This document shows, one piece after another, positions 37,944 to 47,786 of a DNA stretch of 64,000 nucleotides. The DNA comes from Capilliphycus salinus (GTDB lineage: Bacteria; Cyanobacteriota; Cyanobacteriia; Cyanobacteriales; Microcoleaceae): contig NZ_CP178543.1 of assembly GCF_047276495.1 (NCBI RefSeq), positions 2,108,001 to 2,172,000 on the forward strand, written 5' to 3'. Positions within the stretch are counted from its first letter, which is position 1. Each line of letters opens with the position of its first letter. Under the pieces are notes generated by a model. It saw only the letters and a list, made by a program, of their open reading frames with translations. It was not told the DNA's origin and searched no databases. A program made the translations under genes and the position numbers.

Positions 37944-38267
37944 ATGAGTAACACAACTGAAGTAGGTGAAAACGGGTCATATGAGGGGTATGAAGCGACT
38001 AATGCAGCATTCGATCACTCTGGAGTATATCAAGCTGGCGATAGAGTTTGGAAAATTAAGGAAGCGTTAAGGAAATTATCTCTAACTTATCAATTCTGGG
38101 AATGGTACGACAGATAAATACTAAAAGTCAATGAAATTGAAAAAGACCTCAAAACCTACCGTCAGATTTTTGAGGAGATAGAAACTAAGTATTTCAACGT
38201 TAAAAATAAACTCACCGAAAGGAAACGGTCAAAATCTCTTCCTAATGACCGGGGTAAATTCTACTAA
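37944..38267 (+). pseudogene. Small ORF interrupted by an in-frame TAA
   Basis: ATG 37944 opens 57 codons ending at TAA 38115-38117. The same frame then stays open for 49 more codons to TAA 38265. The first part is acidic and aromatic (VWKIKEALRKL..YQFWEWYDR). The second is a lysine- and glutamate-rich helix (EIEKDLKTYRQIFEEIETK). Together they look like one ~106-residue protein with a nonsense mutation. I recognise no family. Two separate tiny ORFs, or a sequencing error, are alternatives. Confidence 0.45.
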
Positions 38268-38296
38268 AAATTATCGGATTTAAACCCTTAAACTTA

Positions 38297-38557
38297 TCAG
38301 TGCCAAAGCCGTTTTATCAAGATTTTTTCGAGATTTGACCGCCGCTCATTCTCAAAGAATTTACTGTAGCGTTCTTTGAGATCGCTCAAATGCAAATCAT
38401 AATCAATTTTCCCTGCACCCATTCCCAAAGGTCTACCCATTCCCCGAGAAAAACAGTATTTTTCTTTTTCTCCTGTTTTACCAGTTTCCAGTTGTTGCGA
38501 TTTATCGCTGCTGAGGCTAACTACCCACAACAATGCACCCAATTCAACATCGCTCAA
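38297..38557 (-). CDS. Hypothetical protein
   Basis: 86 residues from a TTG start, with no recognised family. The C-terminus is charged and helical (SDLKERYSKFFENERRSN). It lies 94 bp downstream of the DUF4278 gene on the same strand. The weak start codon makes it doubtful. Confidence 0.3.
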   Translation of the reverse strand: MSDVELGALLWVVSLSSDKSQQLETGKTGEKEKYCFSRGMGRPLGMGAGKIDYDLHLSDLKERYSKFFENERRSNLEKILIKRLWH

Positions 38558-38651
38558 ATTTTAAAAGTGAATCTCAAAATAAATTAAATCCCCGGGGCAA
38601 TGAGTTGAATTCAGCCGGTTTTATCCTCTTAAATTTTTGGATAATAGCCGG

Positions 38652-38951
38652 TTATTTTTCAACAAAAAAAACTGACGAAGGAGTGAGTTCCGATAAGTTT
38701 TTCCCGGCAACCGCTCGGTTATTGTTCGTGCCGTCACCCATGATTTTTGGGGATGGAAATTCAGAAGTTGAACCCGGACTATAAACAACTCCGCGAAACT
38801 TTAATTTGGCGTTTGAGCGAGATGGAGCCAAGTTGACCGGATATTTAATCGGGTAACTCGCGCCCCGATATTTGGCAGTAATTTTACTGTCTGCGGTTTC
38901 AACAGATGGGGACTTTTGTTCGTAAGAGTTACCCCGATATTTCAAGCTCAT
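38652..38951 (-). CDS. DUF4278 protein
   Basis: 99 residues from ATG 38951. Three motifs of the type xxYRGxxY (LKYRGNSYE, AKYRGASYP, LKFRGVVY) match the short DUF4278 repeat found almost only in cyanobacteria. The function is unknown. There is no signal peptide or membrane segment. Confidence 0.65.
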   Translation of the reverse strand: MSLKYRGNSYEQKSPSVETADSKITAKYRGASYPIKYPVNLAPSRSNAKLKFRGVVYSPGSTSEFPSPKIMGDGTNNNRAVAGKNLSELTPSSVFFVEK

Positions 38952-39283
38952 TGGCTTACCCTCCTGAAAATAACTTTGGAATCAATCTGCTTGATTAATT
39001 ACAACAATAGAACGATAGGCTTGAGAATTCATTCACCTTTGATGCGGAATTGATAGCAGAGATTGCAAGAAAAAATCGCACAACTGTGCAACTTCAACTA
39101 CCCGAAGTTATTCAAAAACCCGATCCGAATCCCATGCCGAAAGACGAGGAATATAACTCAATAATCTAACGGTTTAAAGTGCAAGAAAATATCAAACCGG
39201 GTTGCACCCCCTACTTGAAAAAACTCGGTTATGCTAGGTTCACCCCAACGGGTTAAGTATTTGTCCGAATCCCCATTTTTTCT
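38952..39283. other. Intergenic with a possible gene remnant
   Basis: Bases 39037-39168 can be read for ~43 codons (ELIAEIARKNRTTVQLQL, ending NSII) without an ATG. It may be the 3' remnant of a lost gene. Nothing else is recognised. Confidence 0.35.
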
Positions 39284-41017
39284 ATGTATTTAATCCTAAC
39301 GTGGGTTGCAATTTCAGGCTCTTGCCTCGCAGCCCCAGCCTGTTTTTCCCTGGATGAAGTAGCCCAGTCCGCACCCCCGCCCGGTGTTACCATCCCCCCA
39401 ACCGCACCCGACGCCGTTGAGCAAACAATTCCCAAACCCCCTAAACCCCCCCGTTTTCTGCCCGATGAAACCCCTTCGCCACCACCCGACCCAAAATTAC
39501 AAACTCCCCCAACCCCAGAGTCACCCTCACCCATTCCCCCATCGGGTGCGCGTATCTTCATCCAGAAAATAGAAGTGCTAGGAAATACCGTCTTACAGAA
39601 TGAAATCGCCCAACTCACCCAACCTTACGAGAACCGAGAAGTCACCTTTGAAGAGTTACTCGAACTTCGCTCCGCCATCACCCAAACCTACATTGAAAAC
39701 GGTTACATCACCTCCGGGGCTTTTTTGCCCAATAACCAAGACCTCAGCGGCGGTATAGTCAAAATTCAGGTGGTAGAGGGCGAAATTGAACAAATTGAAA
39801 TCACCGGCTTAAATCGACTGCGAGAAGGATACGTGAGATCACGCCTCCAACGGGTGACATCCGCACCCCTAAACCGACAACAATTAGAACAAGGATTACA
39901 ACTGCTGCAACTCGATCCCCTCATCGAACAACTCAACGCCGAGTTAGCCGCAGGTAGCAGCCCGGGGAAGAACATTTTACGAGTCAGACTAAAAGAAGCA
40001 CGCGCCTTTCACTCTGCACTTGCTGTAGAAAATGACCAATCTCCAAGCATCGGTTCGACCCAAGGCGGCGCAGAAATCAGCCACAATAACCTGTTAGGAT
40101 TTGGCGATCGCCTCGGCGTCAAATACGGGCGCACCGAAGGGCTTGACCTCTACGACATTAACTATACCATCCCCGTCAACAGTCGCGACGGTACCGTTAG
40201 TTTTCGCTACAACAATGGCGATAACGAAATTATTGAAGAAGATTTCCGCGATATCGGTATCAGAAGCGAAACTCAAACCTATTCCCTCGCTTTTCGCCAA
40301 CCCGTATTAAGAAGCCCAACCCGGGAATTTGCATTGGGTTTATCCCTGGACTTGCGCCGCAACCAAACCTACATCCTCGACGACATTCGCTTTTCTTTCA
40401 CCGAAGGCCCAGAAGACGGGGAATCAAAAGTAACGGTGATTCGGTTTTCACAAGAATGGGTCGCGCGCGGCATCCGGCGGGTGTTGGCGGCCCGCTCCCA
40501 ATTCAGTCTGGGGATAGATGCCTTTGATGCCACCGTTAACAACACGGGAACTGACGCGCGATTTTTTTCCTGGTTGGGACAGTTTCAGTGGGTGCAGCAG
40601 GTGTTGGCCCGAAATCTGTTAGTCGCACGAATTGACACTCAGCTTACCCCGGACTCTTTGCTGTCTTTGGAAGACTTTTATATCGGTGGAGTCGATACGG
40701 TTCGAGGCTACCGACAAAACCAACTGGTTGCTGATAACGGCATTTTGGGTTCTGTTGAACTTCGGGTTCCCCTAACGTCCGACCCCGAGGTGTTTCAGTT
40801 GGTGCCTTTTTTTGACATCGGTACAGTCTGGAACAATCGAGATCTTGACCCCGATCCATCTACAATTAGCGGTTTGGGAATGGGTTTGCGGTGGCAAATT
40901 TATCCCGATTTATTGTTGCGCCTAGATTATGGTATCTCGTTGGTAGAAGTTGATAACCAAGATGAGTCCCTACAAGATAAGGGACTTTATTTTTTGATAC
41001 GTTACCAGCCGTTTTAA
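39284..41017 (+). CDS. ShlB/FhaC/HecB-type two-partner secretion transporter (TpsB)
   Basis: The protein has 577 residues. A signal peptide (ILTWVAISGSCLAAPACFS) precedes a proline-rich linker (~25-85), a POTRA domain (IFIQKIEVLGNTVL...GYVRSRL, ~88-165), and a C-terminal 16-stranded barrel with FYIGGVDTVRGYRQN and the final RYQPF ending in Phe, recognised by the Bam machinery. It should export a TpsA exoprotein through the outer membrane. No TpsA is in the window. It starts 41 bp before the CHAT gene, so they are probably one operon. Confidence 0.9.
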   Translation: MYLILTWVAISGSCLAAPACFSLDEVAQSAPPPGVTIPPTAPDAVEQTIPKPPKPPRFLPDETPSPPPDPKLQTPPTPESPSPIPPSGARIFIQKIEVLGNTVLQNEIAQLTQPYENREVTFEELLELRSAITQTYIENGYITSGAFLPNNQDLSGGIVKIQVVEGEIEQIEITGLNRLREGYVRSRLQRVTSAPLNRQQLEQGLQLLQLDPLIEQLNAELAAGSSPGKNILRVRLKEARAFHSALAVENDQSPSIGSTQGGAEISHNNLLGFGDRLGVKYGRTEGLDLYDINYTIPVNSRDGTVSFRYNNGDNEIIEEDFRDIGIRSETQTYSLAFRQPVLRSPTREFALGLSLDLRRNQTYILDDIRFSFTEGPEDGESKVTVIRFSQEWVARGIRRVLAARSQFSLGIDAFDATVNNTGTDARFFSWLGQFQWVQQVLARNLLVARIDTQLTPDSLLSLEDFYIGGVDTVRGYRQNQLVADNGILGSVELRVPLTSDPEVFQLVPFFDIGTVWNNRDLDPDPSTISGLGMGLRWQIYPDLLLRLDYGISLVEVDNQDESLQDKGLYFLIRYQPF

Positions 41018-41058
41018 AGCTTCGTTTAAAATCCTGTTGTAACCGACCTAATTTTATT

Positions 41059-43779
41059 ATGCAAAACCGACACCGCCGATTTAGTGTTCGCCGCCTTTTA
41101 GTTATTTTATTTGTTAGCAGCCTGATAATTTGCCTATCGTTTAATTATTATCATCCCTCGAACGCTTTGCAGCCAACAGCCTCACAAATATCACAAATAA
41201 CAACGGCACAGCCTCCCGATGTTCGGCAACTCGTACAGCAAGGAATTGAACGATATCGCTCGGGAGATGTGGCGGGGGCGATCGCATTTTGGGAAACGGC
41301 TTTAAATGCCTATCAAAGCGCCGAAAACCTGGAAAATCGGGCAATTGTTCTAGAAAAATTGGCTATAGCTTATCAACAAATCGGTCAATTTGAACAAGCA
41401 ATTAACCATTGGAAAGAAGCGATCGCCAACTCTCGCCAGCGAGGAGATTTTATCAAGCAGGGACGTTTACTCACGGAACTGGCTCAAACTTACGGCAAAT
41501 TGGGGTTAAATCGAGAAGCGATCGCACTTTTGTGCGGCGCTATTGAAACTGATGACGATTGCCTTGAAAGCGAAGGTAGCGCTTTGGAAATTGCCCGAAA
41601 ATTTGGCGATCGCCCGGGAGAAGCGGCGGCTTTGGGAAGTTTGGGAGAAGCTTATCGTATCCGGGGAAAGTATGATCAAGCGATTAAAATTTTAGAGTCT
41701 AGCTTAAAGATTTCCCTGGAAATTAATCTGCCAATTTATCAGTTTTCCGCGCTGAATAGTTTGGGTAATGTTTACTTTAGCAAAGCTCAACTCAACGAAC
41801 AGCGTGCTAATTCTGCCCGGTTCAGAAATGCAGAAAATAAGGCAAACGAATTTATTAAAGAGGCAAATTTCGATTACAAAAAAGCTTTGGAATCTTTTCA
41901 AAATAGTCTCGAACTCGCCCAGACTCAAAAACATCAATCCGGTCAAATGCGGGTTCTTCTCAATTTGATTCAACTTTATTCTTATCCAAAAGATTTAAAC
42001 TTGCCCGACAGCACCAAACGGGCAGAACAAGTTTGGAAAGATGCTTTTACTCTACTGGAGACGCTGCCCGATTCTCCTAATAAAGTCTATGCGGCTATCG
42101 ATTTAGCAGAATTTGAACAACCTGTTTTTTCCAATGATTCTACTTTTTTTCCCGCTCAATGTTCTTCGATAAAGTCCGAAAATTCAAAAGCTGAAGAACT
42201 CTTTAAAAAAGCTGTTTATATTGCTAAAACTATTCAAGATAATCGTTCAGAATCGTTTGCTTTGGGTAAATTGGGTCATCTCTACGAATGCCGCAAAGAT
42301 TACGATAAAGCCTTACAATTGACTCAAGAAGCCCGGTTAACAGCCGACCAAAATTTACGGGCAAAAGATAGCCTTTATTTGTGGGAATGGCAGGCGGGAC
42401 GAATTTTAAAAGCGCAGGGGAAAGAATTAGAAGCGATGGCGGCTTACGAACGGGCGATTGCTATTTTAGAAGCTGAGGGAGGAATTCGAGATAATTTATT
42501 AATTGCCGAACGGGATTTGCAATTTAATTTTCAAGATTCTATTAGTCCTCTTTATCGAGAGTTTGCTAGGTTAAAGTTAGAGCGTGCCGAATCTTTACCG
42601 CTTGAAAGTAAAGAGTATCAAAAAGAATTGGATTCGGCGCTCGATACTATTGATTCTTTGAAATTGGCAGAACTGCAAAATTATTTTGGGAACGATTGTG
42701 TTTTTGAAGTTTTTGATAAAGAACGGATTGATAACTTAGAGAGTGAAGATACTGCCGTTTTTAGTTCTATTATTTTTGAAGATCGCACCGCTATTGTCGC
42801 GAGTCTTCCCAATTTTAAACGGGAGATAAATCCGAATATTAATAGGTTAAAGACGTTTCGGTGGATAGAGGTTGACAGCCAAACGTTTAGAAAACAAATC
42901 GAAAATTTTCGCCAAGCGCTCGAAGCGTATTTTGAACTGAGCGGGAATTTTTTAACGCTCGGTGAGGAACTGTATAATGATCTAATTGCCCCGTTTGTTT
43001 CCGAGCTAAATTCGGCCCAAATCAAAACGCTGATTTTCGTTCAAGATGGGTTGTTACGCAGTATTCCGATGGCGGCGCTCTACGATGGCGAACAATTTTT
43101 AGTGGAGAAATACGCCATTGCTACAACTCCCGGACTTCGCTTAACTTCTCCTCAACCGTTTAATTTGGGAAACCTGCGGACGCTAGCTTTGGGATTAACC
43201 GAAGCGGCTATTGTCGATGGCGAAAAATTTGCAGCTTTGGAAAATGTGGCGGCGGAACTTAATCAAATTATAGAGTTATTTCCGGGGAGTAAAAAGCTGT
43301 TAAACGAGGAATTTACCCGCGAGAGTTTTAAACAGGAACTCGAACAAACGGTTTACCCTATTATTCATATTGCCACTCACGGTCAGTTTGGTACAATTCC
43401 CGAAGATACCTTTTTAGTTACGGGTAATAATGATAAGATTACGATTACGGATTTAGAAAGTGATATCCGTTTGTTGAGCGAAAGTTTGGAGCCGTTGGAA
43501 TTACTGGCGCTCACCGCCTGTCAAACGGGTGTCGGAGATGACCGGACTACCCTCGGTTTGGCGGGTATCACCGTGCAGGCGGGTGTGAGAAGCGCTTTGG
43601 CTTCCTTGTGGTACGTTGATGATATTTCTACACAGGAGTTAGTGACTCAATTTTATAATAATTTGCGATCGCCAATGAGCAAAGCAGAAGCGCTCAAAGA
43701 AGCTCAAAAAATGTTAATTGACCGGAAAATTCACCCCGCTCGATGGGCGCCTTTTATTCTGATTGGAAATTGGCTTTAA
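41059..43779 (+). CDS. TPR-CHAT domain protein (caspase-like protease fold)
   Basis: The protein has 906 residues. An N-terminal hydrophobic segment (RLLVILFVSSLIICLSF) suggests export or membrane anchoring. About ten TPR-like repeats (~55-480) precede the CHAT domain (~600-905). The catalytic pair is present: His774 (HIATHG) and Cys821 (LTACQTG), followed by AGITVQAGVRSALASLW. CHAT proteins next to TpsB and DUF928 genes are a recurrent cyanobacterial arrangement. A protease acting on or with the secreted partner is an inference. Confidence 0.9.
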   Translation: MQNRHRRFSVRRLLVILFVSSLIICLSFNYYHPSNALQPTASQISQITTAQPPDVRQLVQQGIERYRSGDVAGAIAFWETALNAYQSAENLENRAIVLEKLAIAYQQIGQFEQAINHWKEAIANSRQRGDFIKQGRLLTELAQTYGKLGLNREAIALLCGAIETDDDCLESEGSALEIARKFGDRPGEAAALGSLGEAYRIRGKYDQAIKILESSLKISLEINLPIYQFSALNSLGNVYFSKAQLNEQRANSARFRNAENKANEFIKEANFDYKKALESFQNSLELAQTQKHQSGQMRVLLNLIQLYSYPKDLNLPDSTKRAEQVWKDAFTLLETLPDSPNKVYAAIDLAEFEQPVFSNDSTFFPAQCSSIKSENSKAEELFKKAVYIAKTIQDNRSESFALGKLGHLYECRKDYDKALQLTQEARLTADQNLRAKDSLYLWEWQAGRILKAQGKELEAMAAYERAIAILEAEGGIRDNLLIAERDLQFNFQDSISPLYREFARLKLERAESLPLESKEYQKELDSALDTIDSLKLAELQNYFGNDCVFEVFDKERIDNLESEDTAVFSSIIFEDRTAIVASLPNFKREINPNINRLKTFRWIEVDSQTFRKQIENFRQALEAYFELSGNFLTLGEELYNDLIAPFVSELNSAQIKTLIFVQDGLLRSIPMAALYDGEQFLVEKYAIATTPGLRLTSPQPFNLGNLRTLALGLTEAAIVDGEKFAALENVAAELNQIIELFPGSKKLLNEEFTRESFKQELEQTVYPIIHIATHGQFGTIPEDTFLVTGNNDKITITDLESDIRLLSESLEPLELLALTACQTGVGDDRTTLGLAGITVQAGVRSALASLWYVDDISTQELVTQFYNNLRSPMSKAEALKEAQKMLIDRKIHPARWAPFILIGNWL

Positions 43780-43794
43780 ACCCCTTCAAAATTT

Positions 43795-44610
43795 TCATCG
43801 GGTACTGTTGGCAATTTGCTCTAAATTTTCAACCCGTTTCTCGATCATTTCTTGTTCTTGGGGGGTTAATTCTAGTGTTGTTCTTGAGGTTTCCCATTCG
43901 GCCAAATCTTTTAACAAAGCCGAACCCATTTCCCCCAGTTTTGAAGGTTCAGCCAGTTTCAGCGCTTCACCGAGGGCGTTGTACCACAACCCCGCCCGAG
44001 CATAAATCCTGGCTTTTTCAACACCGTTGGCGGCTAAGATCAGTTGACTTTGCAATTGGTGGGGTGGGGTAACAACTTTAATACTCGCTCTGTCTACGAT
44101 AGCGCTCGATAGCGAACTCGGGTCACAAAAGATGACCACTTGCCAAACATATTCTTTACCCACTTCTAGCCCCGGATCGTTTTCAGAAAAAGGAGATAAC
44201 TTCATAATTCCCGGCGTAGTTTGCAACGATATTGCACGGATTTCTTGATAGTTATTCTCCGAAACTAACTCGTAAATTATGAATTTCATCTCTTTAGAAG
44301 CGGAGTCGGGGGGTACAAACCAAGCAAACATCGGACGTTGAGAAATCGTTTGTCCAACATAATTGCGAGAGGCTAAAACGGTGAGGGGAATATCGCCTGC
44401 GGAACACCCTCTGGTCGTTCCTCCATCCGATTTTCTTTCAGGGGGAACGGGTTTTTGATCGCCCGGTACATAATTAGCCAAAGCCACGGGAGTTGCTATC
44501 AGCGTCAAAGCCAGAAAACAACTGTTGATTAGTGCAATATTGGGGCGTTTGTTCAGAAACCACTGGATGGAAATCATCATAAACTTGGTTGAGCAAACGT
44601 TCGATTCCAT
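43795..44610 (-). CDS. DUF928 protein
   Basis: The protein has 271 residues (261 if the second Met at 44580 is used). A signal peptide (INSCFLALTLIATPVALA) is followed by AWFVPPDSASKEMKFIIYE and GKEYVWQVVIFCDP, typical of DUF928. The role is unknown, but DUF928 genes cluster with TPS transporters and CHAT proteins in cyanobacteria, as here. It converges on the CHAT gene with a 15-bp gap. Confidence 0.8.
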   Translation of the reverse strand: MESNVCSTKFMMISIQWFLNKRPNIALINSCFLALTLIATPVALANYVPGDQKPVPPERKSDGGTTRGCSAGDIPLTVLASRNYVGQTISQRPMFAWFVPPDSASKEMKFIIYELVSENNYQEIRAISLQTTPGIMKLSPFSENDPGLEVGKEYVWQVVIFCDPSSLSSAIVDRASIKVVTPPHQLQSQLILAANGVEKARIYARAGLWYNALGEALKLAEPSKLGEMGSALLKDLAEWETSRTTLELTPQEQEMIEKRVENLEQIANSTR

Positions 44611-44892
44611 AATACAAACAAAAGCGATAAGATTTCGCTTCGTTTATAAAACAACCATACTTAAATAAGCCTCAGCAAGATACTAGCCCATCGTTTAGTT
44701 TTCGACCTAGCCAAAAGTATAGGTTACTTCTCCCCTACCCAGAGTTAATACCTCGGTTCAAAACTCCCAAACCCTAATCCGCCGATATAAAACTCTGAAA
44801 AATCTGGGTTTTCTAAATAGCTATCGTACTTTACTAATTATCTCTCCTGCTTATTTAGTTGATAACTTCAGCGAGTTCGTTGACTTATTAGG

Positions 44893-45495
44893 TCAAAGTT
44901 TTTGAAAGCCGTTTTCTCGCAAATAGCCGAGAAGTTCGATCATCGGTTGATAGGCGAGTTCGGTGTAAGGAACATCTAATGCGGGATGGGTTTGGGTTTG
45001 GAAAAAGTGTTGAACTTCTTGTTGAAATTGTTCTTCGGGAACTCCCGAGTTAATCACGGCTAAAAGTTCGCTAATTTCCGCCCCGCTTGCGGTATTGAGG
45101 TATTCTACATCCCCAGATAACAACGCTTTAAATAGGGGCTGTTCCTGGAGAGAAGGATCTTCGGCTATTTTTTCCCTTAATTTTGACAGGACAAACATTC
45201 CTTGAATTAAGGGTTTTTCCGCCCAAAGTGTGCCGTCGTTATCAAAGGTGGCGATTCGGTTTTCAACGGGAATAAAATCCGGACTCCCGGCTGTTGTAAC
45301 CCGACTTACAAAGTCAATAATTGCTGATTTGGCTTGACCTTCATTCCAGGCCGGAAGGGGATCGTTTTGATTGGACATTTATTGAGCAAAAACAGAAGAT
45401 GTAAACGGAATAAAAACGAATCCTAAAATGAGGATAAGTGAGGCAATAATTAGAGTAAAAGTTGTTTGTTTTTGAAATCGAATTAACATAACCAT
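44893..45495 (-). pseudogene. Secreted HAD-family phosphatase, doubly broken
   Basis: From ATG 45495 a 38-residue signal peptide is read (FTLIIASLILILGF..SSVFAQ), then TAA at 45379-45381. Immediately in the same frame comes ATG 45378 and 161 residues of a HAD phosphatase (IATFDNDGTLWAEKP is motif I; YQPMIELLGYLRENGF). Homologues continue with a further ~170 residues (motifs II-IV), but here the frame ends in GFQKL and the following DNA is unrelated. So the gene has a nonsense codon between signal peptide and enzyme, and a 3' deletion. The ATG overlaps the stop of the DUF6325-like gene (TAATG). Confidence 0.7.
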
Positions 45496-46301
45496 TAACG
45501 ATTCATTTGAGCGGTAACTAATTCATCAACTTCTTGAATAGCCGCATCCGCATCCGCGATCGCAGAGGCGACAATTTCGGGAGAGAGTAAACCCGCTTCA
45601 ACTAAGGCGACAATTGCAGCTTCAATCTCGCTATCATCCACCACTCCCGCGACCATTAAAGCTTTTAAAGTTTCCGAAGCAATGACAGATGTTGTCATTT
45701 CGCTTGCCATTTCTGCCTCTATTTCTTCGGCGGTATTCGCAAAAGAAAGCATATCTAAAACAGCCGCACCTTTGATCGCTTGAGTTGCTTCAATCATCAT
45801 TTCTGCTTCGGCTATGGCGGCTAATTCTTCCCCGACCACCATCACCGCATCGCGGGTTAAAATACCTTGAGCAATTAAATGTCCGCCCGCCTCTCGAATG
45901 GCTTCCGAAAGTCCTCCCGCCCAGGTGTGTTCAAATAATCCCAAAGCCACTGCGGTTCCGGGTGCAATATCAGCCAATAGAGTTTTAATTTCATCGGAAG
46001 TAATGCCGTAAATGCTGCTACCAGACCCATTTAATTCCGCTTTGTCTGCGGTTGAAGTTGGATTTTCTAACCCCAATAAACGACTCAAAGCCGTACCATA
46101 TTCGGATAAACCCCCATGATCGAGATCGCTATCGGTCATTATTTCTATCTGTCCGGCATCATTTTTATGAACAAACAGCAAATCAATCAACCGAATAACT
46201 CCCCGGCTGCGAACCGCATCCAGTTCTCGGAGAATTTGTCCGTGAAAGTTTTTGTCGTTTTCAAAACGAATCACAACCAATTGTAGGGGCGATATTTTCA
46301 T
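45495..46301 (-). CDS. DUF6325/DUF1269-like protein
   Basis: The protein has 268 residues. PLQLVVIRFENDKNFHGQIL, RGVIRLIDLLFVHKND and PGTAVALGLFEHTWAGGLSE resemble the DUF6325 family. The C-terminal ~130 residues are an Ala/Glu/Ile-rich run of short helices. The function is unknown. It is coupled to the broken HAD gene by a TAATG overlap and lies in a decayed cluster with a second DUF1269-type fragment at 47787. Confidence 0.7.
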   Translation of the reverse strand: MKISPLQLVVIRFENDKNFHGQILRELDAVRSRGVIRLIDLLFVHKNDAGQIEIMTDSDLDHGGLSEYGTALSRLLGLENPTSTADKAELNGSGSSIYGITSDEIKTLLADIAPGTAVALGLFEHTWAGGLSEAIREAGGHLIAQGILTRDAVMVVGEELAAIAEAEMMIEATQAIKGAAVLDMLSFANTAEEIEAEMASEMTTSVIASETLKALMVAGVVDDSEIEAAIVALVEAGLLSPEIVASAIADADAAIQEVDELVTAQMNR

Positions 46302-46343
46302 CGCTAAGTTTCCTCAAGTTACAGTAGTTTTTGCAGTTTAATT

Positions 46344-47003
46344 TCAGAACAAATCCAGCCCGGACCCTGTAGAAATCCCTCCGGTTGTTTTGTTGTTGGT
46401 ATGGTTGTGAGACATCATATCGATCACAACCGTAATACCCAAAATAAGCGGCGCATCAAACGCATCCGCAACCTCAACACCGTAGGTATCCCGCAATCGA
46501 AACCATTTTTTAGAAATAATGGCAATGGGTAATCGACCCCCTTGGCAGATGGTATATTCATGTTGGAGAATATTACCAACTGTTGTCAAATCCTCTCCCC
46601 CCGGAATGTCAATCCGCCAGCGATCGCGAATGGGTGAAAACCAAGCATCGTGAACAATCGCCGCTTTGGAACCATCGGGTCGTTTAAGATCCATCGTTTC
46701 GCGGATATCCACCATACGGGCGGTAATTTTATACAACTCCTGACCCTGCATATTTTCAAAGATCAAAGTATCGCGCAGACGCAAAAGTTTCCCGTCTACT
46801 TTGATAACTCGTTCGTCTCTTTCATTGGTAATAAAAAAATCATCTCCGAAGGTAAAAAGTCGCTGTTTTACTTGAAAGCGTGTTCCGATGCGCTGTTGGG
46901 CGGCTTGTTTAATTTCTTGCAGAACTGTTATTCTTTGGGCGGATGCTGTGGGTTGGGGATTTTGGTCAAATAAACGATCTCTAGACGCTTTTCTTCTCAG
47001 CAT
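46344..47003 (-). CDS. LURP-one-related (LOR/tubby-like) protein
   Basis: The protein has 219 residues. RFQVKQRLFTFGDDFFITNE, GKLLRLRDTLIFENMQGQEL and the later RLRDTYGVEVAD are typical of the LOR beta-barrel fold. A lipid or membrane-associated role has been proposed for the fold, but the bacterial function is unknown. It appears intact between broken genes. Confidence 0.75.
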   Translation of the reverse strand: MLRRKASRDRLFDQNPQPTASAQRITVLQEIKQAAQQRIGTRFQVKQRLFTFGDDFFITNERDERVIKVDGKLLRLRDTLIFENMQGQELYKITARMVDIRETMDLKRPDGSKAAIVHDAWFSPIRDRWRIDIPGGEDLTTVGNILQHEYTICQGGRLPIAIISKKWFRLRDTYGVEVADAFDAPLILGITVVIDMMSHNHTNNKTTGGISTGSGLDLF

Positions 47004-47147
47004 GATTTTTTTCTTTTTTTTATTTGTTTTAACTTGCCCCCGTGACCCCGCCCCCTAAATCCCTCAATTCTGGCGAACTTTGAAATTCCAGTTCCTTCCA
47101 AAGTTGGGTAGCTCGGCGGGCAACAAAGTTAGGGCAACAAAGGGGGG

Positions 47148-47661
47148 CTACCCCAAATTTTTAACAAGGCGAAAACCAATGTGAGTGGTTCCGGTATCAG
47201 GCGACTGGGACTCCCGTGCAGCCGGACGGTATCGACTGCAATAGTTAGGCGCACAGAGGTGAGAACCGCCCTTAATGACGTGCAACGCACCCTCGGCGGC
47301 TTTTTTGGGGTCAAAACTTTCGGCTTGGCTGGGGCCTTCTGGGTTAACGCTGTGAGCCATCTCCTCCCGTTCCACCCGATAGCAGTCAGCCGTCCATTCC
47401 CAAACGTTTCGCCACCGTAATTTCGTAGGGATCGATGCAAAAGGAACTAATACTAACATCTTCAACGGGCAGTTCTTCGAGAAATTCCGGTTGATCCGAT
47501 CCCATTTTGAATTCTCCTCCTGAGATGAAAACCATATTTTCCGGACAAGTTGGGGAGGATGCAGCCAACGCACTCGGACTAAAAATAGCAACAGCAAGAA
47601 TGAAAATACCGAGAACAGTTAGGAGTTTTTGAACAGAATTTTTAAAATGATCGAGACTCAT
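47148..47661 (-). pseudogene. Formylglycine-generating enzyme (SUMF1/FGE) with internal deletion
   Basis: The N-terminal frame (ATG 47661) has a signal peptide and NMVFISGGEFKMGSDQP..FCIDPYEIT, the FGE start. It then passes into an unrelated tail at ~47400. In another frame the FGE C-terminus follows at once: RNVWEWTADCY ... KGGSHLCAPNYCSRYRPAAR ... GTTHIGFRL, including both active-site Cys (HLC and NYC). The ~130-170 central residues of the enzyme are missing and the two halves are out of frame. FGE activates sulfatases; none is present here. Confidence 0.8.
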
Positions 47662-47786
47662 TTTTCTAGGATTAACTCATTTAACCGACTCCCCAAAATT
47701 TGGGGTCCCGCCTACCCCAGAACAGCCGAAAAAACCGATGGAATTTCCCCCGTTATTTTGGCTGGCGAAACCCAACGATAACCGTT

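Noticed and set aside
47129..47440. 103-residue minus-strand ORF
   Set aside because: It overlaps the FGE C-terminal frame, which carries the real motifs (WEWTADC, CAPNYCSRYR).
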